From contig JBMNRU010000004.1 in NCBI GenBank assembly GCA_050944855.1, forward strand, positions 1-64,000: a stretch of DNA of 64,000 nt, given 5' to 3'. A model generated the notes under the pieces. The model ran no database searches, had not been told where the DNA came from, and saw only the letters and a program-made list of their open reading frames with translations. Position numbers and translations under genes: made by a program. Positions 17,166 through 26,387 of the stretch are shown here, piece after piece (within the stretch, counting starts at the first letter, position 1; each line of letters begins with the position of its first letter). Origin of the DNA: Lactonifactor sp050944855 (lineage in GTDB: Bacteria; Bacillota; Clostridia; Lachnospirales; Lachnospiraceae).

Positions 17166-17205
17166 TTTTTTATCTATCGACAGACAATGCCTGGCAAAGT
17201 TCCTG

Positions 17206-18222
17206 CTATTTTCTGTACCCGTCAGGATTCTTCGACTGCCAGTTCCAGGAATCTGCACACATTTCTTCAATTCCGTACTTTGCTTTCCATCCCAGCACAC
17301 GCTCTGCCTTGGAAGAATCTGCGTAGCAGGCTGCAATATCTCCTGCCCGTCTTTCCTTAATCTCATAAGGAATCTCTTTTCCACAGGCTTTTTCATAAGC
17401 TTTTACCACATCCAGCACACTGTAGCCGTTGCCGGTTCCCAGATTATAAATCTCTACTCCCTGTGCATGTTCCAGTCTCTCTATTGCTTTTACATGTCCT
17501 GCTGCCAGATCCACCACATGAATGTAATCACGCACTCCGGTACCATCCGGAGTCGGATAATCATTGCCGAACACGCCCAGGCATTTTAACTTGCCTACTG
17601 CCACCTGGGCAATATAAGGAACCAGATTATTCGGAATTCCCTTTGGATCCTCTCCGATCAAACCGGACTTGTGCGCACCAATGGGATTAAAATACCGAAG
17701 AATGATCACTTTCCACTCAGGATCTCCCACATGGATATCTGTAAGGATCTGCTCTAACATGCCTTTTGTCTGACCGTAGGGATTCGTGATCACACCCTTG
17801 GGACATTCTTCTGTAATCGGCACAAATGCCGGATCTCCATATACCGTAGCAGAGGAACTAAATACAATACTTTTACAGCCATGCTTTCTCATAACATCAC
17901 AGAGAATCAAAGTACCGGTAATATTATTATGATAATATTCCAACGGTTTTGCTACGGATTCTCCCACTGCCTTTAAGCCTGCAAAATGAATCACCGAATC
18001 GATAGACTCTTTTGCAAAGACAGACTCCAGATCTTCGCGGTTTAAGATATCTCCCTTATAAAACTTCACCGTCTTTCCGGTGATCTGCTCCACACGTCTT
18101 AAAGCCTCTTCACTGGAATTATACAGATTATCCAGAACAACCACTTCATATCCCTGATTCAATAACTCAACACAAGTATGGCTCCCGATATAACCGGCAC
18201 CGCCTGTTACCAAAATTGCCAT
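17206..18222 (-). CDS. galE: UDP-glucose 4-epimerase
   Basis: It interconverts UDP-glucose and UDP-galactose. The Rossmann motif TGGAGYIG (about 6-13) binds NAD. The catalytic region has SSSATVYG, then YGQTK (YxxxK), and the C-terminus has VRDYIHVVDLAAGH. The second ATG of an ATG-ATT-ATG start is chosen since AGGAGG abuts the first one, giving 338 residues. It lies downstream of a sugar nucleotidyltransferase on the same strand, so the pair may provide activated galactose for cell-surface polymers. The Leloir genes galK and galT are not adjacent. Confidence 0.93.
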   Translation of the reverse strand: MAILVTGGAGYIGSHTCVELLNQGYEVVVLDNLYNSSEEALRRVEQITGKTVKFYKGDILNREDLESVFAKESIDSVIHFAGLKAVGESVAKPLEYYHNNITGTLILCDVMRKHGCKSIVFSSSATVYGDPAFVPITEECPKGVITNPYGQTKGMLEQILTDIHVGDPEWKVIILRYFNPIGAHKSGLIGEDPKGIPNNLVPYIAQVAVGKLKCLGVFGNDYPTPDGTGVRDYIHVVDLAAGHVKAIERLEHAQGVEIYNLGTGNGYSVLDVVKAYEKACGKEIPYEIKERRAGDIAACYADSSKAERVLGWKAKYGIEEMCADSWNWQSKNPDGYRK

Positions 18223-18351
18223 AATCATCCTCCTAATTGTGATAAAACCTTTTTTTCGCTCTTATTTTATCACCGTTCCTAATAGAATACAATAGAAGTG
18301 CCCAATTTATTTTACTTTTTTTGTTTTATAACATTTTTATAGTTTTAAATA

Positions 18352-19281
18352 TTATTCTTTGCTTTCCCACAAGTTTTCCGGATACAGCCCTTTCCTTTTC
18401 AGTTCCTGCATAGCTGCAACGACTACCGGCTTGTCCTCTTTATAGGTTACCCCGTACCATTTGTCTTCCGAACGAAGTACTTCTACAGTTGCTTTGTTTT
18501 CCTTCAAGAGTGCATCTACTACAGAAGGAAGGAAGTATTCGCATTTCAATGAATTCACAGACAGATTCTCATCCAGGAATACTGGAAAACGCGTTTTCAG
18601 TTCTTTTAATATACTGGCGGAGAATCCCCACATATTCATGGATACCAGACTGTCTGCAGGCAGCTGTGTCCAGGTAATGCCGTCATCTTCTGTATAAGCA
18701 GCACCGCCTGCCCGCTTCTCAATATGTGTCCGTTCATGAATGTCTGCCAGATAGCCTTTCTCATCCGTTTCACATACACCTCTGGCCACATGTCCATGAT
18801 CCGTAAGCGTATTGGAAAGCATATACCCTACCATGGTGTAGCGATATTTCTCATCATCCTCATGGTTTGCCAGATATTGATAAATCACTTCAAACGCATG
18901 GGCTCCGTAATAATCATCTGCATTAATGACCGCAAAAGGTCCATGAATTTCATCGATACAGCTGAGTACGGCATGTCCGGTTCCAAATGGTTTCACTCTT
19001 CCCTCCGGCACCGAATAGCCCTCCGGTAAATTAGTCAGTTCCTGATATACATAAGCAACTTCCATGTACTTGCTGATCCGATTCCCGATGCTTTCTTTAA
19101 AATCCTTTTCATTTTCCCGTTTAATAATAAATACAACCTTCTCAAACCCGGCTTTTTTCGCATCATAAAGAGAGAAATCCATAATAATATGTCCCTGAGG
19201 ATCCACCGGATCAATCTGTTTTAATCCACCGTAACGGCTTCCCATCCCTGCTGCCATAATTACTAAAACTGGTTTTTCCAT
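18352..19281 (-). CDS. Sugar-phosphate nucleotidyltransferase family protein
   Basis: A 309-residue NTP-transferase fold protein. The N-terminal MAAGMGSRYGGLKQID (about 9-24) is the nucleotide-binding signature, and AVINADDYYG near residue 107 holds the metal-binding acidic pair. By family resemblance it activates a sugar 1-phosphate with a nucleotide, but the substrate is not evident: it departs from the canonical GalU and RmlA patterns. Position before galE suggests UDP-sugar metabolism. The gap to galE (129 bases) has no terminator that I can see. Confidence 0.75.
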   Translation of the reverse strand: MEKPVLVIMAAGMGSRYGGLKQIDPVDPQGHIIMDFSLYDAKKAGFEKVVFIIKRENEKDFKESIGNRISKYMEVAYVYQELTNLPEGYSVPEGRVKPFGTGHAVLSCIDEIHGPFAVINADDYYGAHAFEVIYQYLANHEDDEKYRYTMVGYMLSNTLTDHGHVARGVCETDEKGYLADIHERTHIEKRAGGAAYTEDDGITWTQLPADSLVSMNMWGFSASILKELKTRFPVFLDENLSVNSLKCEYFLPSVVDALLKENKATVEVLRSEDKWYGVTYKEDKPVVVAAMQELKRKGLYPENLWESKE

Positions 19282-19381
19282 CCTAATCTCATTCCTTTCT
19301 CAGCTGCAAACCTGTGCACACAGCCAATCCGTTTTTACTGTTTTTTTAAGTTTAACACACCCAAAAAGCAGGGGCAACTGC

Positions 19382-20668
19382 TTATTCTTTCCGGATTCTT
19401 TCTATAATGCGATTTGCCATCCGATATACTTTTTCCGCTTCTTCTCCCAGAAAAAAGCTGCCATCCTCATACAGAATCCTTCCGTTTACCATAGTCATTT
19501 TCACATTCTGCTTACTGCCGCTGTAAACAATATTTTTGGTGATGTGATTCTCCGGCTGCATGTTAGGCTGATGCAGATCCAACAGTATCATATCCGCCTT
19601 TTTCCCCGGCGCGAGTACATCACAATCCGTCAGTCCCATGGCCTTTGCACCCCCTGCGGTAGCCATAAACAGCACCTGATCCGCGTCTGCCACAGAAGCA
19701 TCTTTTTCACGGATCTTGGCCAGGGCAGTGGTTAAAAACATCTCCCGGAACATATCCAGGCAATTATTACTGGCGGGGCCGTCCGTCCCGATCGCCAGAG
19801 AAATTCCTCTTTTTTGCATATCCGAAATGGGGGCAATCCCACTGGCCAGTTTCATATTGGAAGCAGGATTCGTTACCACAGACAAGCCTTTTTTCTGGAA
19901 GATATCCAGGTCTTCTTCTGTCATATGCACACAATGGAATCCTCCGCCGCCATAGTCAAACATCCCCAGCTGATCCAAATATACGGTAGGAGTCACGCCA
20001 TTTCTCTGAATACACTGCCTTACTTCCTCTTCTGTTTCAGAATTATGGGTAAAAACCGGGGCCTGATATGCATGAGAAAGTGCCGCTACCTGCCGCAGAA
20101 GCGGCTCCGATGTGGTATACTCCGCATGAAAGCCCAGACAAAATGAAATCAGTTCATGATAGGACTGATATTTCTCATACCACCGTTCCAAATCTTCCGG
20201 AGACTGACAAAAATCATTCAGTGCTCCGCACATCACGCTTCGAAAACCGCAGTCAATGGACGCTTCTATCCCCGGCTCCATCAGAAAATACATGTCAAAC
20301 ACAGCCGTGATCCCACTGGTGACATACTCCATAACGGCCAGCCGATATAACCAGTACACATCCTCCGGCGTCAGTTTTGCTTCCATAGGAAATACCTGCT
20401 GATGCAGCCATTCTTGAAGGGGAAGGTCATCCGCATAGGAGCGCAGAAAGGTCATGGCAGAATGTGTATGTGCATTCTTAAAACCGGGCATCAGAAGATT
20501 GCCGTTTCCATTGATCTGCCGATCCCACTCCTGCGTGGAAAGAACCGATTCCTCCACCGGCTTTCCAATATAACAGATTGTATTTTCTTCTGTCCACACT
20601 TCTCCTGTAAAAAGCGGCCGGTCTTTCTCCATAGTAAGAATTTTTACATTATAAAAACGGATCCTCAT
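19382..20668 (-). CDS. Amidohydrolase, 5-methylthioadenosine/S-adenosylhomocysteine deaminase family
   Basis: A zinc amidohydrolase of the family that deaminates the adenine of MTA, SAH or related nucleosides. Metal ligands are seen in HTHSAM (after GFKNA), in the middle histidines (GFHAEYT, HCVHMTEED) and in GTDGPASNNCLDMF, which is diagnostic of the MTA/SAH branch. The ATG at 20668 is preferred: it overlaps the stop of the upstream MATE gene as ATGA, has a GGGGAG ribosome site, and starts MRIRFYNVKIL, giving 428 residues. The coupling to two efflux pumps is unusual. Confidence 0.83.
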   Translation of the reverse strand: MRIRFYNVKILTMEKDRPLFTGEVWTEENTICYIGKPVEESVLSTQEWDRQINGNGNLLMPGFKNAHTHSAMTFLRSYADDLPLQEWLHQQVFPMEAKLTPEDVYWLYRLAVMEYVTSGITAVFDMYFLMEPGIEASIDCGFRSVMCGALNDFCQSPEDLERWYEKYQSYHELISFCLGFHAEYTTSEPLLRQVAALSHAYQAPVFTHNSETEEEVRQCIQRNGVTPTVYLDQLGMFDYGGGGFHCVHMTEEDLDIFQKKGLSVVTNPASNMKLASGIAPISDMQKRGISLAIGTDGPASNNCLDMFREMFLTTALAKIREKDASVADADQVLFMATAGGAKAMGLTDCDVLAPGKKADMILLDLHQPNMQPENHITKNIVYSGSKQNVKMTMVNGRILYEDGSFFLGEEAEKVYRMANRIIERIRKE

Positions 20669-21984
20669 ACACTCTCCCCTTTCCATGTCATTTTCTCTTT
20701 CCTCATAAAACAGACGGACACTGCCAATACCAGCAGCTCCGTACACGGAAACGTCATCCACACCCCTGTCATGCCTGCAAATTTAGCCAGTATCAGCAAT
20801 ACCGGAACAATCACGACAAATCCACGCAAAATGGATACAATAAAGCTTTTTCGTACCTTTTCTATCGCTCCAAAATAAGAGGAGGTCACAATATTGATCC
20901 CGCCGAAAAGAAAACCGATAAAATAAAGCTTCAAACCGAAAACAGCCAGTTCCTGCAGATGCATATCGCCTTCCCTGTTAAATGCGCCTGCAATCGGGGA
21001 AGTAAACAAGAATATCACTGCATAAGTCACAACAGCAATGATAAGCGTCAGCGTAACCGCATACCGATACATCAGCTTTACACGGACGTTATCTTTTCTT
21101 CCATATGCATCACTGATAATGGGCTGCACGCCCTGGGCAATTCCGGTAAAAATATAAACGGCGACATAGGCCAGATTGGAAACCACGCCATAAGCCGCAA
21201 CTCCCAGGTTTCCTTCCAGACCTAAAATGGTCCAGTTAAACAAAAACATAGTAATCGCAGACGACATATCGTTGATGAACGCAGCCATTCCCAGGCCGCA
21301 AATATTTACCACCCGGGTAAACGATGGCATACATCTGCAAAAATGAAACTGCTGTTTTCTCTTGATCACATGGATAGAAAGAACACAGAGACTGGAGATG
21401 GGACACATACAGGTAGCCAGCACACCGCCAAACATCCCCATGTTGAGCGGAAAAATGAAGATATAATCAAACATGGTATTCACCAGGCTTCCCACCAGCA
21501 TAGCTTTCATGGCCAATCCCGGATTTTCATCATTTCGGACAAAACAGTTCATGACCTGATTCCAAAGAAAAGCCGGCGAGAATAGATAAATCATACTTAA
21601 ATATGTATTGGTCATATGAAAAGTATCTTCATCAGCCCCTAAAAAACGTACAATGGACTCGGAGTAAAAGATTCCCATAGATAAAAACACGACCGATGCA
21701 AAAATCACCATATAGACAGCCTGGGTAAAGGAGCGGTTCATCTCCTCCGTATCGCGCCTCGCCTTCGCCACTCCATAACGGGTACCTGCACCGATTCCTA
21801 TCATCTGACCGGTTGCAGTCATCAGCGTATACATCACAAGGCCCAGATTTAAAGCAGCCAGTCCATTACTTCCCAGTCCTCTGGCTACAAAAAAGGTATC
21901 CGCCAGTATGTAACAGGAAAAACCGATCATCCCCAGTAAATTGGCCGATACATATTTTCCAAAAAGTTTTAATCCCTGATTCAA
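20665..21984 (-). CDS. MATE family efflux transporter (tandem copy 2)
   Basis: A 439-residue inner-membrane protein with about 12 hydrophobic helices in two homologous halves, typical of the Na+- or H+-driven MATE exporters. The N-terminus (KLFGKYVSANLLGMIGFSC) is almost the same as that of the gene directly upstream (22019-23320), and the similarity runs to the end, so the two are tandem duplicates. The stop overlaps the start of the MTA/SAH deaminase gene. Substrate unknown. Confidence 0.88.
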   Translation of the reverse strand: MNQGLKLFGKYVSANLLGMIGFSCYILADTFFVARGLGSNGLAALNLGLVMYTLMTATGQMIGIGAGTRYGVAKARRDTEEMNRSFTQAVYMVIFASVVFLSMGIFYSESIVRFLGADEDTFHMTNTYLSMIYLFSPAFLWNQVMNCFVRNDENPGLAMKAMLVGSLVNTMFDYIFIFPLNMGMFGGVLATCMCPISSLCVLSIHVIKRKQQFHFCRCMPSFTRVVNICGLGMAAFINDMSSAITMFLFNWTILGLEGNLGVAAYGVVSNLAYVAVYIFTGIAQGVQPIISDAYGRKDNVRVKLMYRYAVTLTLIIAVVTYAVIFLFTSPIAGAFNREGDMHLQELAVFGLKLYFIGFLFGGINIVTSSYFGAIEKVRKSFIVSILRGFVVIVPVLLILAKFAGMTGVWMTFPCTELLVLAVSVCFMRKEKMTWKGESV

Positions 21985-22018
21985 GACTTATACCTCCCTG
22001 TATAAAAACGCAAGAATT

Positions 22019-23320
22019 TCACCGGACTTTTTTATCCTTCACAAAACAAATCGATATAAACAGTACCAGCAGTTCTGTACACGGAAAGGCCAGCCATACG
22101 CCTGTCATACCACAAATTCTGGCAAGCAGCAGCAACACCGGGACAATCACGACGATTCCCCGCAAAACAGACAAAACAAAGCTCTTTCGCACCTTCTCCA
22201 TCGCCCCGAAACAGGACGCGGTAATGATGTTCGGACCGGCGAACAAAAATCCCACAAAATAAAGCTTCAAACCATCCATGGCCATTTCCTGTAATCTTGC
22301 ATTGTGCTCACTGTTAAAAGCTTCCACAATAGAAGCGTGAAATGCATACACAGCCACATATAATAGTACCGCAATCCATACGGAAACAAGAATCGCATAA
22401 CGGTACATCTGCCGGATCTGGATACGATCCGACTTTCCGTATGCCTCACTGATAATCGGCTGCACACCCTGGGCAACGCCGGTGAACATGGCCACAGCTA
22501 CCAGGGCCAGGTTAGCTACGACGCCGTAAGCTGCTACCCCTATATTGCCTTCCAGGCCCAGGATTGTCAAGTTGAATAAAAACAACAGCATACCCGATGA
22601 AATTTCATTAATAAAGGCCGCCATTCCCAATCCTGCTATGTTCCCCATCTGTTTTGGCCGCAGCAGGCAGCGTCTGAGATGAAACCGGTTCTTCCTTCTG
22701 ATCACATGGATAGATAACAAACTAAGGCTGATGGCCGGTGCCAGACAGGTGGCGAGTACGGCTCCGAACATACCCCAGTTGTTGATGAAAATAAAAATAT
22801 AATCCAGAACAATATTCGCTCCGCTTCCCAAAAGCATGGCCGCCATAGAAAGTGCAGGATTTCCATCATTTCTTACAAAGGCAATCATAACCTGATTCAT
22901 CATAAATACGGGAGAAAACAAAAAAATCATACGCAGATACGTATTGGTCATGACAAATGTAGCCTCATCCGCTCCAAGAAAAAAACTGATAGGACCAGAG
23001 AAAAAAAGCCCCGCTGTCACAAATAGGATCCCCACTAATGTGACCATATAGATTGACTGCATAAATGCCATATCCATGGCGATCTGATCCTGACGGGCAC
23101 CGGCAACCGCATACTGGGTTCCTCCCCCGATGCCGATCATCTGCCCTGCTGCATAGATCAGGCTGTACATCACAATGGCCAGATTCAATGCCGCCAGTCC
23201 GTTGCTTCCCAGACCTCTGGCTATAAAGAAGGTATCTGCCAGAATGTAACAGGAAATTCCTATCATCCCAAGTACATTGGCAGATACGTATTTGCTGAAT
23301 ATACGCAATCCATGATTCAT
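22019..23320 (-). CDS. MATE family efflux transporter (tandem copy 1)
   Basis: A 433-residue MATE exporter, closely similar over its whole length to the downstream copy. The ATG at 23320 is chosen: it gives MNHGLRIFSKYVSANVLG, which lines up with MNQGLKLFGKYVSANLLG in the paralogue, and AGGAG lies before it. The extra eight residues from an upstream ATG are not shared. It is separated from the second copy by 34 bases, so they form one transcript with the deaminase gene. Confidence 0.88.
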   Translation of the reverse strand: MNHGLRIFSKYVSANVLGMIGISCYILADTFFIARGLGSNGLAALNLAIVMYSLIYAAGQMIGIGGGTQYAVAGARQDQIAMDMAFMQSIYMVTLVGILFVTAGLFFSGPISFFLGADEATFVMTNTYLRMIFLFSPVFMMNQVMIAFVRNDGNPALSMAAMLLGSGANIVLDYIFIFINNWGMFGAVLATCLAPAISLSLLSIHVIRRKNRFHLRRCLLRPKQMGNIAGLGMAAFINEISSGMLLFLFNLTILGLEGNIGVAAYGVVANLALVAVAMFTGVAQGVQPIISEAYGKSDRIQIRQMYRYAILVSVWIAVLLYVAVYAFHASIVEAFNSEHNARLQEMAMDGLKLYFVGFLFAGPNIITASCFGAMEKVRKSFVLSVLRGIVVIVPVLLLLARICGMTGVWLAFPCTELLVLFISICFVKDKKVR

Positions 23321-23407
23321 ATCTAACTGTCTCCTAATTGGCATCTCCTGTCCTCAGGACAAAAGTTATCGTTCCTGCTTCAAAGCAGTCTTTCAAATAT
23401 AGCAAAA

Positions 23408-23457
23408 GTGTCCAGATATTACCCCTGCTAAGGCTTAAAGAAGTAATATCCAGACAC
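23408..23457 (-). terminator. Terminator after greA
   Basis: On the minus strand GTGTCTGGATATTAC pairs with GTAATATCTGGACAC (15 bp, two G-U pairs), followed by TTTTGC. It sits between the greA stop and the MATE genes, separating the two units. Confidence 0.7.
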
Positions 23458-23466
23458 TTCTGGTTT

Positions 23467-23970
23467 TTAAAAGCTCCGGATCTTATCATCTGCATCATCC
23501 TGCGTATTTTCAATCTTACGAATGATCACATCATATCCGACTCCCTCGGCCACCTGTACATGAACCCGGTCTCCCACTTTATGTCCCAGGATTGCTTTCC
23601 CGATGGGAGATTCAATGCTGATCATACCCTGCAGGGAATTTCCACGGATACTGGTAACCAGTTTATAGGTCTCTTCTTCATCCTCTTCTTCAAAATACAC
23701 GGTGACTGTATTATTCATTCCCACTTCATCCTCACGGGAAGTATCTGTCACAATAGAAGCGGTTCTCAGCATACGCTCCAGATAGCGAATACGGCTTTCA
23801 TTCTTATTCTTATCCCGTTTTGCGGCATAATACTCAAAATTCTCGCTGAGGTCTCCCTGCGCTCTGGCTTCTTTTACCGCCTCGATCGCCTTTTTTCGTA
23901 CCACCAGTTTCCTGTATTCGATCTCTTCTTCTATTTTCTTTACATCACTTTCTGTCAACTGTTCCCGCAT
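23467..23970 (-). CDS. greA: Transcription elongation factor GreA
   Basis: It rescues backtracked RNA polymerase by stimulating transcript cleavage. The 167-residue protein has the long N-terminal coiled coil with the QGDLSENFEYYAAK segment holding the acidic tip residues, and the C-terminal FKBP-like domain with SPIGKAILGHKVGD. Length is slightly above the family norm of about 158 because of a short linker addition (DEEEDEE-like acidic loop). It is 18 bases downstream of idi in one unit. Confidence 0.94.
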   Translation of the reverse strand: MREQLTESDVKKIEEEIEYRKLVVRKKAIEAVKEARAQGDLSENFEYYAAKRDKNKNESRIRYLERMLRTASIVTDTSREDEVGMNNTVTVYFEEEDEEETYKLVTSIRGNSLQGMISIESPIGKAILGHKVGDRVHVQVAEGVGYDVIIRKIENTQDDADDKIRSF

Positions 23971-23988
23971 TACCTATCCTCTTTTCTC

Positions 23989-24507
23989 TTAGCCTTCCTG
24001 ATCGCACAGCAAATGGAGCACCCGGGGCGCCGCGATCAAAAACCAGGCACAAAACTGTTCCGGATGTGTCTCCAATTCCTTCTGCAGATCCTGTATCGCA
24101 ATCCAGCGAATCTCCTCAATCTCTTCTGTATCCGGATGAACCTCTCCCGCATATTCTGTCAGATATACGTGGTCGTACTCATATTCGCTCAGGCCCTCAT
24201 ACTGCTGAAAATATACAAAGGAAAACACTTCTTTCACATCGCAGCAAATTCCCAGCTCTTCTTTCATACGACGGGGAACCGCTTCCAAAAGTGTCTCACC
24301 CTTCCGGGGATGAGAACAGCAGGCATTCGCCCACAAGCCTCCCGAATGATACTTGCCTTTCGCTCTTTTTTGAATCAACATTTTATTTCCATTTATGACA
24401 AATACCGAAAAAGCACGATGAAGCTGATTTTTTCGATGGGTTTCTAACTTTTCTCCGCTTCCGATCTCCTGATCCAGAAGGTCTACCCAGATTAAATTCT
24501 CGTTCAT
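23989..24507 (-). CDS. idi: Isopentenyl-diphosphate delta-isomerase, type 1
   Basis: It interconverts IPP and DMAPP in isoprenoid synthesis. The 172-residue Nudix-fold protein shows the type 1 features: HRAFSVFVIN, WANACCSHPRKGE with the catalytic Cys, the Nudix-like helix EAVPRRMKEELG, and the YEYDHVYLTE segment with the metal-binding and catalytic glutamates. An MEP-pathway organism can make both isomers through IspH, so this enzyme balances the pools rather than being required. Confidence 0.9.
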   Translation of the reverse strand: MNENLIWVDLLDQEIGSGEKLETHRKNQLHRAFSVFVINGNKMLIQKRAKGKYHSGGLWANACCSHPRKGETLLEAVPRRMKEELGICCDVKEVFSFVYFQQYEGLSEYEYDHVYLTEYAGEVHPDTEEIEEIRWIAIQDLQKELETHPEQFCAWFLIAAPRVLHLLCDQEG

Positions 24508-24565
24508 TTCCTATCTACTTTCTTTCTATGTCAATTCTCTCAGTTTCTGACATCACACATATACC

Positions 24566-24594
24566 ATTATAATAAATTTCTCAGCTTACTTCAA
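24566..24594 (-). promoter_or_regulatory. Promoter of the idi-greA unit
   Basis: Minus strand: -35 TTGAAG (24589-24594), 17-bp spacer, perfect -10 TATAAT (24566-24571), about 60 bases before idi. Confidence 0.6.
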
Positions 24595-24626
24595 TAGATA
24601 TCCAAAAATGGCATGATTGGCAGCTT

Positions 24627-26387
24627 TTACAGATACTGACTGTGATACAGATTTGCATAAAAACCATTTTTTTGCAGCAGGCTTTCATGATTTCCCTGCT
24701 CTATGATCTTGCCGTCTTTCATAACAAGGATCACATCTGCTTCCCGAATAGTGGAAAGACGATGGGCTACCAGAAAGCTGGTTCTGCCCTCCATCATCCG
24801 GGCAAAGGCCTTCTGAATCCGCATTTCCGTTCGCGTATCAATGCTGGACGTGGCTTCATCCAGGATCAGCATAGGCGGCAGACAGAGCATAACTCTGGCA
24901 ATACACAAAAGCTGCTTTTGTCCCTGACTGATATTTCCTCCATCCTCGGTAATCTCTGTGTCATATCCCTTTGGCAGACGCATGATAAAGCTGTGGGCAT
25001 GGGCGGCCTTTGCAGCTTCTATGACCTCTTTTCTGGTCGCTTCCGGTTTTCCATAGGCAATATTTTCTAAAACAGACCCTTTCTTCAGCCAGGTTTCCTG
25101 CAATACCATCCCGTAGCTTCTTCGAAGAGAGGCTCTGGTGATATCACGAATATCTGTTCCGGATACGGAGATCCTGCCCTGCTGCACATCATAGAAACGC
25201 ATCAGCAGATTGATCATCGTTGTTTTTCCGCAGCCGGTAGGACCAACAATGGCAATTCTCTGTCCCGGTTTCACTGACAGATTAAAATTCTCGATCAGCG
25301 GACGGTCCGGTACATAAGAAAAAGATACCTGCTCTAAGTCCACCGTTCCTGTGGTATTTTCAGGTGTCAGCACCCGGGCATCCGGCACATCCTCTGTCTG
25401 AGCCCGCTCATCCAACAGCTGAAATACACGGCCGGCGCAGGCCAGGGCATTCTGCAGTTCCGTCACAACACCGGAAATTTCATTAAATGGTTTTGTATAT
25501 TGATTGGCATAACTTAAAAAGCAGGATAACTGCCCTACCGTAATTCCTCCGGCAACTGCATACAAAGCGCCTACCAGGCCAACGCCCGCATATACCACAT
25601 TATTGACAAAACGGGTACAGGGATTGGTAAGACTGCTGAAAAAGATAGCTTTCAAACTGACTTTTTGAAGCCGTCCATTCATGTCATCAAATGTTTCCAA
25701 TGCCTTTTTTTCATATCCAAACGCCTGCACCACACGCAGGCCTTCCATCATTTCATTAATAAAACTCGTCTGTTCCCCCCGCACTTCACTCTGGGTTTTA
25801 AAGTTATGAAATGTCTTTTTCGCAATAAATCCGGCCACCACAAAACTAAGAGGCGTGACGCACACAACTACCAATGTGATGCTTACATTTACATAAATCA
25901 TAAATCCCAGTGTACCGATAATGGTCAGAACTCCTGTGAAAAACTGGGTGAACCCCATAAGCAAACCGTCCGCAAACTGATCCACATCGGTGATCACGCG
26001 GCTTACCAGATCCCCGGAGGGATGTCTGTCCAGGTAAGAAAGCGGCAGTACCTGAATCCGGGAAATGGCTTCATTTCTCAAATCCCTGGATACACTATAC
26101 GTGATCTTATTGTTGCAAAGACTCATGATCCACTGCGCAAAAAAAGTCAGGGCCACAGATGCCAATATGATTTTGCAAATGGCAAAAAGACCGGCAAAAT
26201 CCACGTTTCCCTCTCCGATCATATAGTCAATGGCATTCCCTGTGAGAATCGGCACGTACAGCTGGGTCGCCACGGAAAGCGCCGCACACAGCAAGCTGCA
26301 GATCACAAATATTTTATAGGGAGCAATATAACGAAGCACCCTTGTCAAAGTTGCCTTTTTCTGTTCTCTTTTTTCCTTATCCGCCAT
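24627..26387 (-). CDS. ABC exporter half-transporter (permease plus ATPase), second of a pair
   Basis: It has six membrane helices (residues about 20-310) fused to an ABC ATPase. The nucleotide-binding domain has Walker A GPTGCGKT, signature ISQGQKQ (in place of the canonical LSGGQ), and Walker B MLILDEATS with the catalytic Glu. The ATG at 26387 overlaps the stop of the upstream partner (TGATG), so the two are coupled and most likely form a heterodimer exporting a drug, lipid or peptide. Confidence 0.9.
   Translation of the reverse strand: MADKEKREQKKATLTRVLRYIAPYKIFVICSLLCAALSVATQLYVPILTGNAIDYMIGEGNVDFAGLFAICKIILASVALTFFAQWIMSLCNNKITYSVSRDLRNEAISRIQVLPLSYLDRHPSGDLVSRVITDVDQFADGLLMGFTQFFTGVLTIIGTLGFMIYVNVSITLVVVCVTPLSFVVAGFIAKKTFHNFKTQSEVRGEQTSFINEMMEGLRVVQAFGYEKKALETFDDMNGRLQKVSLKAIFFSSLTNPCTRFVNNVVYAGVGLVGALYAVAGGITVGQLSCFLSYANQYTKPFNEISGVVTELQNALACAGRVFQLLDERAQTEDVPDARVLTPENTTGTVDLEQVSFSYVPDRPLIENFNLSVKPGQRIAIVGPTGCGKTTMINLLMRFYDVQQGRISVSGTDIRDITRASLRRSYGMVLQETWLKKGSVLENIAYGKPEATRKEVIEAAKAAHAHSFIMRLPKGYDTEITEDGGNISQGQKQLLCIARVMLCLPPMLILDEATSSIDTRTEMRIQKAFARMMEGRTSFLVAHRLSTIREADVILVMKDGKIIEQGNHESLLQKNGFYANLYHSQYL

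Noticed and set aside
23338..24447. 369-codon frame on the plus strand
   Set aside because: It is antisense to greA and idi, both of which have clear family motifs, ribosome sites and a shared promoter.
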